From an uncultured Duncaniella sp. (lineage in GTDB: Bacteria; Bacteroidota; Bacteroidia; Bacteroidales; Muribaculaceae): a stretch of DNA of 64,000 nucleotides. The stretch is from assembly GCA_910578515.1 (NCBI GenBank), contig CAJTQR010000004.1:124001-188000 (forward strand). Reading direction: 5' to 3'. Shown piece by piece: positions 27,048 to 35,752 of this stretch (the stretch's first letter is position 1; each line of letters begins with the position of its first letter). The position numbers and the translations under genes were made by a program. Under the pieces are notes generated by a model, which saw only the letters and a list, made by a program, of their open reading frames with translations, had not been told where the DNA came from and did no database searches.

Positions 27048-28289
27048 CTAATTTAAATCTATTTTCCGACCGGTCTTATCAATATAGTACCAATCGCTGC
27101 TATCCCAATACCAATGTTCAGCATCATAGCGTCTTTTTTCTCCGGAATCCGCTACTTTCGCTTTACCATTCTCAAAAGGGAAAGCACACTTGAAACGAGG
27201 AGTAATGACGGTCCGACCATTTTCATCGGCATATCCAATTCGACCTTGTTCATCAACTATGCGATACATACCATCCACTACGTAATCATCGCCATTGTCA
27301 AAATGGAAAGGCGGATATCGCTTGCTTTGCCGTTCATCATACTCAGCCATATTAAATTTTATAGGAAGTGCAGTCCAATTGTCAACAGGCTCACCATCAA
27401 ATGTTGCAGGAGTAAACCGCGGGAATCCGGAAACTAATCTCATCGCTTCAGCATCAAGCGACGGGTCCTTCCCTCTCACAATTTTTATTGAATCTAATTC
27501 ACCTGTTTTTCGGACAAGAAATTGCATCACCACACGACCCTGTATATTTTTGTCGTAAGCATCCTGCGGATATCTCAGATTATCGTAAATATACGACAGC
27601 ATGGCCGATTCTCCTCCGGGAAACTGTGGTGTGGTTTCATTTTCAACATACATCTCCTCCTTATTCACTCCCACCTCGGTATTATTCAGCTCGACAATTC
27701 CAATCTGATTGGCAAGTGAGAACCGCAATATCGGAGAATCGAATACATCTCTCTTGAATTTGGTTATGACAGAGTCATTGCTCCCTTGCAGGCACACTTC
27801 GATTGTACCATCCGATTTGATGCCTGTCGTAAGGTCTCCATCATATTTATCTGCAATCGCCTCTCTCAGGAGTTGTCCTGTCTTGATTTGCTCTTTTATT
27901 GAACATACCCCGACACCCAAATCGAATTCATTTCCTCCGAGTTGTTGAGTGAGAATGTCACGGATTCTGACAGTATCTCCCACTACATTTATGGTCAGTC
28001 GGTTCCTGTCATTCACAAAACAGCCTGAGTACCATTCGGGAAAATCCATATCATCCGTCATTCCAACACATGTAGAGTCTGCGCCAAACAAATATGAGAG
28101 TCGTTCGTAATAAGTCCATGCAGGTTCTTGCACGGCACCTTCTTCATCGGTGTGCGAGTCGTGAACCTCTTGATTTTGCTCATAATTCTCTGCGGTAACA
28201 TTCGATACAGCATTCCTGTATGATTTGGAGCAACCACAAAGGGAAAACAAGACAACTGCCACTATCATAAGAGTTCCTGATACTTTCAT
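27048..28289 (-). CDS. Lipoprotein with TonB C-terminal domain and WG-type repeat
   Basis: The 413-residue product has a lipoprotein signal ending at Cys20 (SLCGC). Residues about 235-315 form a TonB C-terminal domain: FPGGESAMLSYIYDNLRYP, GRVVMQFLVRKTGELDSIKIVRG, LDAEAMRLVSGFPRFTPA. The last 75 residues (YRIVDEQGRIGYADENGRTVITPRF; FPFENGKAKV) look like a WG repeat. Most TonB proteins are anchored by an N-terminal helix; here the anchor appears to be lipid, and the Pro-rich spacer is missing. It may be a non-energy-transducing relative. A minus-strand TAACTTTG at 28432-28439 is the promoter candidate. Confidence 0.78.
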   Translation of the reverse strand: MKVSGTLMIVAVVLFSLCGCSKSYRNAVSNVTAENYEQNQEVHDSHTDEEGAVQEPAWTYYERLSYLFGADSTCVGMTDDMDFPEWYSGCFVNDRNRLTINVVGDTVRIRDILTQQLGGNEFDLGVGVCSIKEQIKTGQLLREAIADKYDGDLTTGIKSDGTIEVCLQGSNDSVITKFKRDVFDSPILRFSLANQIGIVELNNTEVGVNKEEMYVENETTPQFPGGESAMLSYIYDNLRYPQDAYDKNIQGRVVMQFLVRKTGELDSIKIVRGKDPSLDAEAMRLVSGFPRFTPATFDGEPVDNWTALPIKFNMAEYDERQSKRYPPFHFDNGDDYVVDGMYRIVDEQGRIGYADENGRTVITPRFKCAFPFENGKAKVADSGEKRRYDAEHWYWDSSDWYYIDKTGRKIDLN

Positions 28290-28431
28290 AAGGGAGTGTT
28301 TTTATGTTTAAAGCGCAAACGTATATTCGTGCAAACAAATAATAGTCTGCAATAAGTTTACCCAATCCTGATATCGGGATTGATTTCTCTGAGACTAATA
28401 ATGAATTTATCCCGGTCTTTGGGGTTAACCA

Positions 28432-28439
28432 CAAAGTTA
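28432..28439 (-). promoter_or_regulatory. Predicted -7 box of the TonB/WG lipoprotein gene
   Basis: Minus-strand TAACTTTG, 142 bases before the start codon. The leader contains an inverted repeat CAATCC/GGATTG at 28363-28382. The rest of 28440-28690 is AT-rich with no gene seen. Confidence 0.4.
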
Positions 28440-28695
28440 CATTAAAAATCTGACATATCAGCGTATTAAATTACTTTTCAGAGAGATTAAATTGAGGCTG
28501 ACTTAATTGGCGTCAGGTAATCCATATCATCCACCTTCACAACCATTTCGCGTGGTGATTGGATATCCGAACTTTCAGCAAAAAAATGGGATGACATGAA
28601 GCGATAATTATAATTTTTGGAGTGTCAGACATCATTTATCTCCTGATGTAGAAAAATACATGGTGTTAAATCGGGTGGATATCCCGAAAATTTCG

Positions 28696-28761
28696 TAACT
28701 TTGCACGGTTTTCTGTAAGTTCCATATTCAGAGGGTCCAAAGCCCTTGCGTCAGATGGACC
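28696..28761 (+). promoter_or_regulatory. Predicted carA promoter and leader hairpin
   Basis: The -7 box TAACTTTG (28696-28703) is followed by a leader of about 100 bases with a six-base hairpin GGTCCA/TGGACC (28734-28739 with 28756-28761). No U-tract follows, so attenuation is not evident. Confidence 0.45.
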
Positions 28762-28810
28762 AGCCAGAAGCCACATAGTAAAACAACCCCATTTCAACCA
28801 ATTCTATCGC

Positions 28811-29884
28811 ATGCGACAGTTAAAGAGCGCCACTCTAATATTGGAAGATGGCACCACCTTTGAAGGGAAATCATTTGGCTATGAAGCCTCTACCGCTGGC
28901 GAAGTGGTGTTTAACACCGCTATGACAGGTTACCCTGAAAGTCTCACAGACCCCTCCTACGAAGGACAAATCTTAGTCTCCACTTATCCCATACTCGGTA
29001 ACTACGGAGTTCCCCCGCGCCGTGAGAAGGACGCAGTGAGCGAATATTACGAAAGTGACCATATACACTGCCGCGCCATCATTGCCCAGGACTATTCTTT
29101 CGAGCATTCCCACTGGCAGGCCGACAGGTCGTTGGCCGAATGGCTCAAGGAGGAGAAAATCCCCGGAATATTCGGTATTGACACACGCAAACTCACCAAG
29201 CATCTTCGTGAACATGGCTCCATGCTCGGCAAAATTGTGATTGAGGGATGCGAGGATGTGGATTTCTATGACCCGAACAAGGAAAACCTTGTAGGAAAGG
29301 TCAGCTGCAAGGAAGTGGAATATCATGGCGATGGCGAAAAGACAGTGGTCCTGGTAGACTGCGGAGTCAAGCACAATATCATCCGTTGCCTCACACGCCG
29401 CAACGTCAAAGTGGTACTCGTGCCTTGGAACTATGACTTCACCACCATCCCCTACGACGGTCTTTTCATCTCAAACGGTCCCGGTAACCCCGACATGGCA
29501 GTGGAAACTGTCGAGAATATCCGCAAGGCAATGGAGTTAGGCAAGCCTATCTGCGGTATCTGCATGGGCAATCAGCTTCTGGCAAAAGCGGCTGGCGCAA
29601 AGACCTATAAATTGAAATACGGTCACCGCAGCCACAATCAGCCAGTGCGCCGTGTGGGAACTGACCAATGCTTCATCACCTCACAGAATCACGGATTTGC
29701 AGTTGACAACGCAACCCTTCCGGCCGATTGGGAACCACTTTTCGTGAACATGAATGACGGAACCAACGAAGGTATCCGCCACAAGTCACTCCCCTTCTTC
29801 TCCGCACAGTTCCATCCCGAGGCAAGTTCAGGTCCTAAGGATACTGAATTTTTGTTCGACGAATTCATCAATATGTTGAACTGA
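28811..29884 (+). CDS. carA: Carbamoyl-phosphate synthase small (glutaminase) subunit
   Basis: Releases ammonia from glutamine and channels it to CarB for carbamoyl phosphate, shared by pyrimidine and arginine synthesis. The 357-residue product has the N-terminal CPSase_sm domain (LILEDGTTFEGKSFG; NTAMTGYPESLTDPSY) and a class I amidotransferase domain with the nucleophile in ICGICMGNQLLA and the His-Glu pair in AQFHPEASSGP. carB follows after 16 bases. Confidence 0.97.
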   Translation: MRQLKSATLILEDGTTFEGKSFGYEASTAGEVVFNTAMTGYPESLTDPSYEGQILVSTYPILGNYGVPPRREKDAVSEYYESDHIHCRAIIAQDYSFEHSHWQADRSLAEWLKEEKIPGIFGIDTRKLTKHLREHGSMLGKIVIEGCEDVDFYDPNKENLVGKVSCKEVEYHGDGEKTVVLVDCGVKHNIIRCLTRRNVKVVLVPWNYDFTTIPYDGLFISNGPGNPDMAVETVENIRKAMELGKPICGICMGNQLLAKAAGAKTYKLKYGHRSHNQPVRRVGTDQCFITSQNHGFAVDNATLPADWEPLFVNMNDGTNEGIRHKSLPFFSAQFHPEASSGPKDTEFLFDEFINMLN

Positions 29885-29900
29885 TTAAAAAATAGTACTC

Positions 29901-32900
29901 ATGCGTAACGAAAATATAAAGAAAGTTTTGCTGCTCGGCAGCGGTGCGTTGAAAATCGGTGAGGCCGGTGAATTTGACTATTCCGGTTCACAGGCGCTTA
30001 AAGCCATGAAGGAAGAGGGCATCACCACAGTGCTCATCAACCCCAACATCGCTACAGTACAGACCTCAGAAGGATTTGCCGACAAGATATATTTTCTCCC
30101 GGTCACCCCTTACTTTGTAGAAAAAGTAATCAAAAAAGAGAAGCCTGACGGCATTCTGCTCGCATTCGGCGGTCAAACAGCACTCAACTGCGGTGTGGAA
30201 CTCTACCGTTCAGGAATCCTTGAAAAATATAACGTGGAGGTGCTCGGAACTCCTGTCCAGGCAATCATGGACACAGAGGACCGCGAACTCTTCGTGAAGA
30301 AACTTGACGAAATCGACGTTAAGACCATCAAGAGCGAGGCAGTAAACTCAATCGAGGATGCGAAACAGGCAGCTGCAGCGCTTGGCTATCCGGTGATTGT
30401 CCGCGCAGCTTACGCCCTCGGCGGTCTCGGCAGCGGTTTCTGCGACAATGAGCAGGAGCTCGTGGCTCTGGTTGAGAAGGCACTCGCATTCTCTCCCCAG
30501 GTGCTGGTAGAGAAATCGCTCAAAGGCTGGAAAGAGGTTGAGTATGAAGTGGTGCGCGACCGCTACGACAACTGTATCACCGTCTGCAACATGGAGAACT
30601 TCGACCCGTTAGGTATCCACACCGGCGAGTCAATAGTTGTAGCTCCCTCCCAGACCCTTACCAACGAAGATTACCACTGGCTGAGAAAACTCGCCATCAA
30701 AATCATACGCCACATCGGCATTGTGGGCGAATGTAACGTACAGTATGCATTTGACCCCGCATCGATGGACTACCGTGTCATTGAGGTTAACGCCCGTCTA
30801 AGCCGCTCATCGGCTCTCGCATCAAAAGCCACCGGTTACCCCTTGGCTTTCGTAGCCGCAAAGCTCGGTCTGGGCTACGGACTCTTTGACCTCAAGAACT
30901 CAGTGACCAAGGAGACATCAGCCTTCTTCGAACCGGCACTCGACTATATAGTATGTAAAATACCCCGTTGGGACCTTGGCAAATTCCACGGTGTGCGTCG
31001 CGAAATCGGCTCATCAATGAAATCAGTGGGCGAGGTAATGGCTATCGGTCGTACATTCGAGGAGGTGATTCAGAAGGGTCTCAGAATGATTGGTCAGGGT
31101 ATGCACGGATTTGTGGGCAATAAGGAGCTTAAGGTCGAGGATATCGACCATGCACTCAAGGAACCTACCGACAAGCGCATATTCGTGATAGCCCAGGCAA
31201 TGAAGAAGGGTTACAGTGTGGAGCGCATCCATGAACTGACCAAGATTGACCGCTGGTTCCTTTTCAAGCTCCAGAACATCATGAATACAGCCGAGGAGCT
31301 CAACCATTTCGACTCGCTCGACGCTGTGCCTGCTGCCCTCATACGTCAGGCAAAGGAACAGGGGTTCAGTGACTTCCAGGTGGCACGCGAAGTGCTTAAG
31401 GATAAAATGGAGAGCGCCGAGGATGCAAACCTCCAGGTACGTGCCCTGCGCAAGCAGCTTGGCATCCTCCCTGTGGTGAAGCAAATCGACACACTCGCCG
31501 CCGAGTATCCCGCACAGACCAACTACCTCTACCTGACCTACAACGGTTCGGAAAACGATGTGAAGTATCTGCATGACCATCGCTCAATAGTGGTGCTCGG
31601 TTCAGGTGCCTACCGTATCGGTTCGTCAGTGGAATTCGACTGGTGTTCGGTCAACGCCCTCCTCACTGTAAAGAAACAGGGATGGCGCTCTGTGATGATT
31701 AACTATAATCCGGAGACCGTATCGACTGACTATGATATCTGTGACCGTCTCTACTTCGACGAGCTTACATTCGAGCGTGTAATGGACATCCTCGAACTTG
31801 AGCAGCCTCACGGAACCATCCTCTCGGTAGGTGGTCAGATACCCAACAACCTTGCCACCCGTCTTGATGCCCAGAATGTCAACATACTCGGCACCACAGC
31901 CCAGAGCATCGACAATGCCGAGGACCGCAACAAGTTCTCAGCCATGCTTGACCGTCTCGGCATCGACCAACCCCGCTGGCGCGAGCTGACCAGTCTGGAA
32001 GATATCAATGAATTCATCGACGAGGTCGGTTTCCCCGTGCTCGTGCGTCCAAGCTACGTGCTGTCAGGTGCAGCGATGAATGTCTGCCACAATCAGGAGC
32101 AACTCACCCGCTTCCTGCGTCTTGCCGCAAACGTATCCAAGCAACACCCGGTGGTAGTGTCGCAGTTCATCTCCTCAGCCAAGGAAATCGAAATGGATGC
32201 CGTGGCTCAGAACGGAGAAATCGTTGCATACGCAATTTCAGAGCATATCGAATATGCCGGAGTTCACTCAGGAGACGCCACCATCCAGTTCCCGCCGCAG
32301 AAACTCTATGCAGAAACAATCCGCCGTGTTCGCAAGATTTCACGTCAGATTGCTGCCGCTCTCAATATCTCCGGACCATTCAATATCCAGTTCCTTGCCA
32401 AGAACAACGACATCAAGGTAATCGAGTGTAACCTCCGTGCCTCACGAAGCTTCCCCTTCGTATCAAAGGTACTGAAAATCAACTTTATCGACCTTGCAAC
32501 ACAGGTGATGCTCGGACTTCCGGTGGAGAAACCTCACAAGAATGCATTCGACCTGGACTATGTGGGCATCAAGGCTTCACAGTTCAGCTTCTCCCGTCTG
32601 CAGGGAGCCGACCCGGTGCTTGGTGTGGACATGGCATCGACCGGCGAAGTAGGATGTATCGGCACCGACTCATCCGAGGCGCTCATCAAAGCGATGATTT
32701 CAGTAGGAAACCGCATCCCGAAAAAGGCAGTGCTTATGTCGACCGGTACAGCAAAACAGAAGGCAGAGCTTCTGGATGCAGCCCACGAGCTTTCAAACCG
32801 CGGCTATACTATCTACGCGACCGGCGGTACCCACAGCTATCTCAACGATAACGGTGTGCCAGCGATTCGCGTATACTGGCCCTCACAGCCCGACATGCAG

Positions 32901-33125
32901 CCGCAGGCAATAGAACTGCTCCATGACCATCTGGTGGATATGGTGATTAACATCCCGAAGAACTTCACCACCACCGAGCTTACCAACGGCTACAAGATTC
33001 GCCGCGCCGCGATAGACCTCAACATCCCGTTGATGACCAACGCGCGTCTGGCATCGGCATATATCGACGCATTCACTACCCATCCGGTAGACGAGATAGA
33101 AATCCGCAGCTGGGACGAATACTAA
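29901..33125 (+). CDS. carB: Carbamoyl-phosphate synthase large subunit
   Basis: Performs two ATP-dependent phosphorylations and the carbamate step. The 1074-residue product has two homologous ATP-grasp halves, opening VLLLGSGALKIGEAGEFDYSG-type (from residue 9) and again VVLGSGAYRIGSSVEFDW (from about 565). The C-terminal MGS-like allosteric domain (AHELSNRGYTIYATGGTHSYL, from about 955) normally binds UMP, IMP or ornithine. Full length, no break, same operon as carA. Confidence 0.97.
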   Translation: MRNENIKKVLLLGSGALKIGEAGEFDYSGSQALKAMKEEGITTVLINPNIATVQTSEGFADKIYFLPVTPYFVEKVIKKEKPDGILLAFGGQTALNCGVELYRSGILEKYNVEVLGTPVQAIMDTEDRELFVKKLDEIDVKTIKSEAVNSIEDAKQAAAALGYPVIVRAAYALGGLGSGFCDNEQELVALVEKALAFSPQVLVEKSLKGWKEVEYEVVRDRYDNCITVCNMENFDPLGIHTGESIVVAPSQTLTNEDYHWLRKLAIKIIRHIGIVGECNVQYAFDPASMDYRVIEVNARLSRSSALASKATGYPLAFVAAKLGLGYGLFDLKNSVTKETSAFFEPALDYIVCKIPRWDLGKFHGVRREIGSSMKSVGEVMAIGRTFEEVIQKGLRMIGQGMHGFVGNKELKVEDIDHALKEPTDKRIFVIAQAMKKGYSVERIHELTKIDRWFLFKLQNIMNTAEELNHFDSLDAVPAALIRQAKEQGFSDFQVAREVLKDKMESAEDANLQVRALRKQLGILPVVKQIDTLAAEYPAQTNYLYLTYNGSENDVKYLHDHRSIVVLGSGAYRIGSSVEFDWCSVNALLTVKKQGWRSVMINYNPETVSTDYDICDRLYFDELTFERVMDILELEQPHGTILSVGGQIPNNLATRLDAQNVNILGTTAQSIDNAEDRNKFSAMLDRLGIDQPRWRELTSLEDINEFIDEVGFPVLVRPSYVLSGAAMNVCHNQEQLTRFLRLAANVSKQHPVVVSQFISSAKEIEMDAVAQNGEIVAYAISEHIEYAGVHSGDATIQFPPQKLYAETIRRVRKISRQIAAALNISGPFNIQFLAKNNDIKVIECNLRASRSFPFVSKVLKINFIDLATQVMLGLPVEKPHKNAFDLDYVGIKASQFSFSRLQGADPVLGVDMASTGEVGCIGTDSSEALIKAMISVGNRIPKKAVLMSTGTAKQKAELLDAAHELSNRGYTIYATGGTHSYLNDNGVPAIRVYWPSQPDMQPQAIELLHDHLVDMVINIPKNFTTTELTNGYKIRRAAIDLNIPLMTNARLASAYIDAFTTHPVDEIEIRSWDEY

Positions 33126-33198
33126 ACGCCTACAGCAGGCGCAAAACCCCAAACCTTAAAGCATTAAGCAATTTTCAGTTAATATTTTGAAATTCTTA

Positions 33199-33229
33199 TT
33201 GCAAACCGGTTGGAGATTTTGTAAATTTG
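33199..33229 (+). promoter_or_regulatory. Predicted eno promoter
   Basis: TTG (33199-33201) and TAAATTTG (33222-33229) are separated by 20 bases, matching the Bacteroidales consensus, 73 bases before the eno ATG. Confidence 0.6.
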
Positions 33230-33301
33230 CCGGCGATTTACTAAACGGGCATTCAAGCCCACAACAAAAATTATAACTCTCAATTTAAACAACATATCAC
33301 T

Positions 33302-34612
33302 ATGAAGATTGAAAAAATTATCGGTCGTGAAGTCCTTGACTCACGTGGTAACCCCACCGTTGAAGTTGATGTAATCCTTGAATCAGGCGCACGTGGTCGC
33401 GCATCTGTTCCCTCCGGCGCATCTACCGGCGTAAACGAAGCTCTCGAGCTCCGCGACGGTGACAAGAGCCGCTACATGGGCAAGGGCGTTCAGAAGGCTG
33501 TTGCAAACGTAAACGGTCCTATCGCTGAAGCACTCAAGGGTATGAGCGCACTCGACCAGATTAAGATTGACGAAACAATGATAGCTCTCGATGGCACAGA
33601 CACAAAGTCAAACCTCGGTGCAAACGCTATCCTCGGTGTATCACTCGCAGTAGCCAAGGCTGCCGCTGACTACCTCGACCTTCCCCTTTACAAATATATC
33701 GGTGGCTGCAACAGCTACGTACTTCCCGTTCCTATGATGAACATCATCAACGGTGGTGCACACTCTGACGCTCCCATCTGCTTCCAGGAATTCATGATTC
33801 GTCCTATTGGTGCTTGCTGCTTCAAGGAAGGTATCCGCATGGGTACTGAGGTGTTCCACAACCTCAAGAAAGTGCTCCATGACCGCAACCTCTCAACTGC
33901 AGTAGGTGACGAAGGTGGTTTCGCTCCCGCACTTGACGGAACTGAAGACGCACTCAACGTTATCATCAAGGCTATCGAAGCTGCCGGCTACGTACCCGGT
34001 AAGGATGTAACTATCGGTCTTGACTGCGCCGCTTCAGAATTTGCTAAGGAACAGCCCGACGGTTCATTCATCTACGACTACACTTGGAAGCAGGGTGCTG
34101 ACGCTCCCAAGTTGACCAGCGAAGAGCAGGCTAAGTTCCTCCAGAGCCTCGTTGAAAAGTATCCTATCGACTCAATCGAGGACGGTATGGGCGAAAACGA
34201 CTGGGCAGGCTGGAAGGTTCTTACCGACCTTATCGGCAACCGTTGCCAGTTGGTAGGTGACGACTTGTTCGTTACTAACGTGAAGTACCTCGAAAAGGGT
34301 ATCGAGATGGGTTGCGCTAACTCAATCCTCGTTAAGGTTAACCAGATTGGTTCTCTTACCGAAACTCTCCGCGCAGTTGAACTCGCACAGCGCAATGGCT
34401 ACACCGCAGTTATCTCTCACCGTTCAGGTGAAACTGAGGACGCTACTATCGCTGACATCGCAGTTGCTACCAACGCTGGTCAGATTAAGACCGGTTCTGC
34501 AAGCCGTTCTGACCGTATGGCTAAGTACAACCAGCTCCTCCGCATCCAGGAAGAACTTGGCGATGCTGCACAGTATGGTTATGGCAAAAAGACTAAAATG
34601 CCCCAGGCATAA
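33302..34612 (+). CDS. eno: Enolase
   Basis: Converts 2-phosphoglycerate to phosphoenolpyruvate. The 436-residue product has GREVLDSRGNPTVEVDV at the N-terminus, SGASTGVNEALELRDGD, the metal ligands in SIEDGMGENDWAGW and GDDLFVTN, catalytic Lys in LVKVNQIGSLTET, and SHRSGETED. The pyrimidine-rich, strongly biased codon choice (for example GGT and GCT) differs from neighbours and fits high expression. It ends in a strong terminator. Confidence 0.98.
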   Translation: MKIEKIIGREVLDSRGNPTVEVDVILESGARGRASVPSGASTGVNEALELRDGDKSRYMGKGVQKAVANVNGPIAEALKGMSALDQIKIDETMIALDGTDTKSNLGANAILGVSLAVAKAAADYLDLPLYKYIGGCNSYVLPVPMMNIINGGAHSDAPICFQEFMIRPIGACCFKEGIRMGTEVFHNLKKVLHDRNLSTAVGDEGGFAPALDGTEDALNVIIKAIEAAGYVPGKDVTIGLDCAASEFAKEQPDGSFIYDYTWKQGADAPKLTSEEQAKFLQSLVEKYPIDSIEDGMGENDWAGWKVLTDLIGNRCQLVGDDLFVTNVKYLEKGIEMGCANSILVKVNQIGSLTETLRAVELAQRNGYTAVISHRSGETEDATIADIAVATNAGQIKTGSASRSDRMAKYNQLLRIQEELGDAAQYGYGKKTKMPQA

Positions 34613-34708
34613 TAGTCACCAAGCCACGACACACAATTCTGATTTCACACCGGACAATGTATCCACATTAATGATGGCATAACTGTCGTCCGGCTAAAAA
34701 TCATACTC

Positions 34709-34748
34709 AATCCGGGAAACGGGTCATCCTGTTTCCCGGATTTTTTAT
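34709..34748 (+). terminator. eno terminator
   Basis: A perfect 12-base stem (34709-34720 with 34731-34742), 10-base loop and a T-run. Confidence 0.9.
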
Positions 34749-34850
34749 TCTTAAAAAGATTGCTTTATACATACCGCTTTAAATCACCACGATTTTTAAG
34801 ATAAATCACATCTCCTCTTTGCCAATCAGAGCAATTTTAAACCCATCAAG

Positions 34851-34949
34851 ATTGAAAAGTGTATTTTTGCACATACTTTTAGGATTGAAAAGTGTATTTT
34901 TAGCCTGCTAATTTGGGTTGAAAAGTGTATTTTTATACATAATTTCAAT
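34851..34949 (+). repeat. Three 33-base tandem units upstream of a lipoprotein gene
   Basis: Units begin at 34851, 34884 and 34917, exactly 33 bases apart. Each starts with the same 17 bases ([A/G]TTGAAAAGTGTATTTTT), while the remaining 16 differ. The conserved part includes TATTTTT, close to a -7 box (TATTTTTG in the first unit). The units could be spaced regulator sites on one DNA face or degenerate promoters. No such repeat is seen elsewhere in the window. Confidence 0.8.
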
Positions 34950-34992
34950 ATTTAAGCCACATGATTAATTAACATATTTTAATAAATATTTT

Positions 34993-35022
34993 TTTGTAAA
35001 TCACTGATATTTCGTAATTTTG
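34993..35022 (+). promoter_or_regulatory. Predicted promoter of the 35045 lipoprotein gene
   Basis: TTTG (34993-34996) and TAATTTTG (35015-35022), 18 bases apart, lie 22 bases before the start codon and about 45 bases after the 33-base repeats. Confidence 0.6.
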
Positions 35023-35044
35023 CAAAAATTCAACATTTAAACTC

Positions 35045-35596
35045 ATGAACACTTTTTTAATCTCTTCTCGACTGAAGCAAATTCAAGGAATTTTTGCTTC
35101 ACTGACTGTTGCCATTGCTTTTACAGCCTGTTCCAACTCCGCAAATAACACTGCTGCAGATTCTGACTCTACTCCGACCGATACTGTGACTACGGCAAAC
35201 ACATCCTCTTACCAACCATTTGTAATCTATGGCGTGGATATGGGAAGCGATGCCATAAAGAATGGTGATTTCATTTGGATGGGTGACCTTCCCACCTCTG
35301 ACAGACCTGATGATTCGTTTGAAGGACTTACGTTGCCAATCATTAAAGCCGTGATAACCGGGCATAAAAGTGTAATAGCCAAATTGGCTCCAGATGCCAC
35401 CACTTACATAATAGATGGAAAAGACTCGACACGGGATGCACTTGACACCCTTGATGCTGACTCCATACAACGAATGACAATCGATGGCACTACATTAATC
35501 GTTGAGACCCGCTACAGCCTTGATGAGCCAAATCCAGATGTCAAAATCGCTGTGGACGAAGAAGGCAGGAGATACCGGCGCACAATGCAGAAATAG
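35045..35596 (+). CDS. Putative lipoprotein with TonB-plug-like segment
   Basis: The 183-residue product has a hydrophobic signal with a possible lipobox ending at Cys29 (AIAFTAC), followed by a Ser/Thr/Asp-rich linker (about 30-55). The segment YIIDGKDSTRDALDTLDADSIQRMTID near residues 119-145 resembles the plug-like pattern (V-DGK, L--L-P--I--I-V) of TonB receptors and of Bacteroidetes M56/BlaR1-type proteins. No membrane barrel or peptidase is attached. Function is not known. It ends near two 16-base direct repeats and a long hairpin. Confidence 0.7.
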   Translation: MNTFLISSRLKQIQGIFASLTVAIAFTACSNSANNTAADSDSTPTDTVTTANTSSYQPFVIYGVDMGSDAIKNGDFIWMGDLPTSDRPDDSFEGLTLPIIKAVITGHKSVIAKLAPDATTYIIDGKDSTRDALDTLDADSIQRMTIDGTTLIVETRYSLDEPNPDVKIAVDEEGRRYRRTMQK

Positions 35597-35623
35597 TAAA
35601 AAGTAAAAACAGACCGAAAAAGT

Positions 35624-35659
35624 AAGTACTCAATAAAGAAAGCAAGTACTCAATAAAGA
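35624..35659 (+). repeat. Direct repeat pair of 16 bases
   Basis: AAGTACTCAATAAAGA occurs at 35624-35639 and 35644-35659, a 20-base period, just after the lipoprotein gene. Probably a small local duplication. Confidence 0.75.
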
Positions 35660-35661
35660 CA

Positions 35662-35720
35662 AAAGAAACATAAGCCTATGCAGGGGTGTCCTCCCCTATC
35701 ATAAAAGCTTATGTTTCTTT
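35662..35720. terminator. Long bidirectional hairpin between lipoprotein and rhaB genes
   Basis: A perfect 14-base stem (35662-35675 with 35707-35720) enclosing a second small AGGGG/CCCCT hairpin; both flanks are A/T-rich. It separates the convergent genes. Confidence 0.75.
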
Positions 35721-35752
35721 ATCTGTTTATATGTACTTATTTCCCAGACGCG

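Noticed and set aside
28180..28434. Minus-strand 84-codon frame upstream of the TonB/WG lipoprotein
   Set aside because: It overlaps the lipoprotein signal region in another frame and spans a predicted leader.
34851..34949. Three evenly spaced repeats as a small CRISPR array
   Set aside because: The conserved part is only 17 bases, AT-rich and without dyad symmetry, the intervening parts are 16 bases, and no cas gene is in the window.
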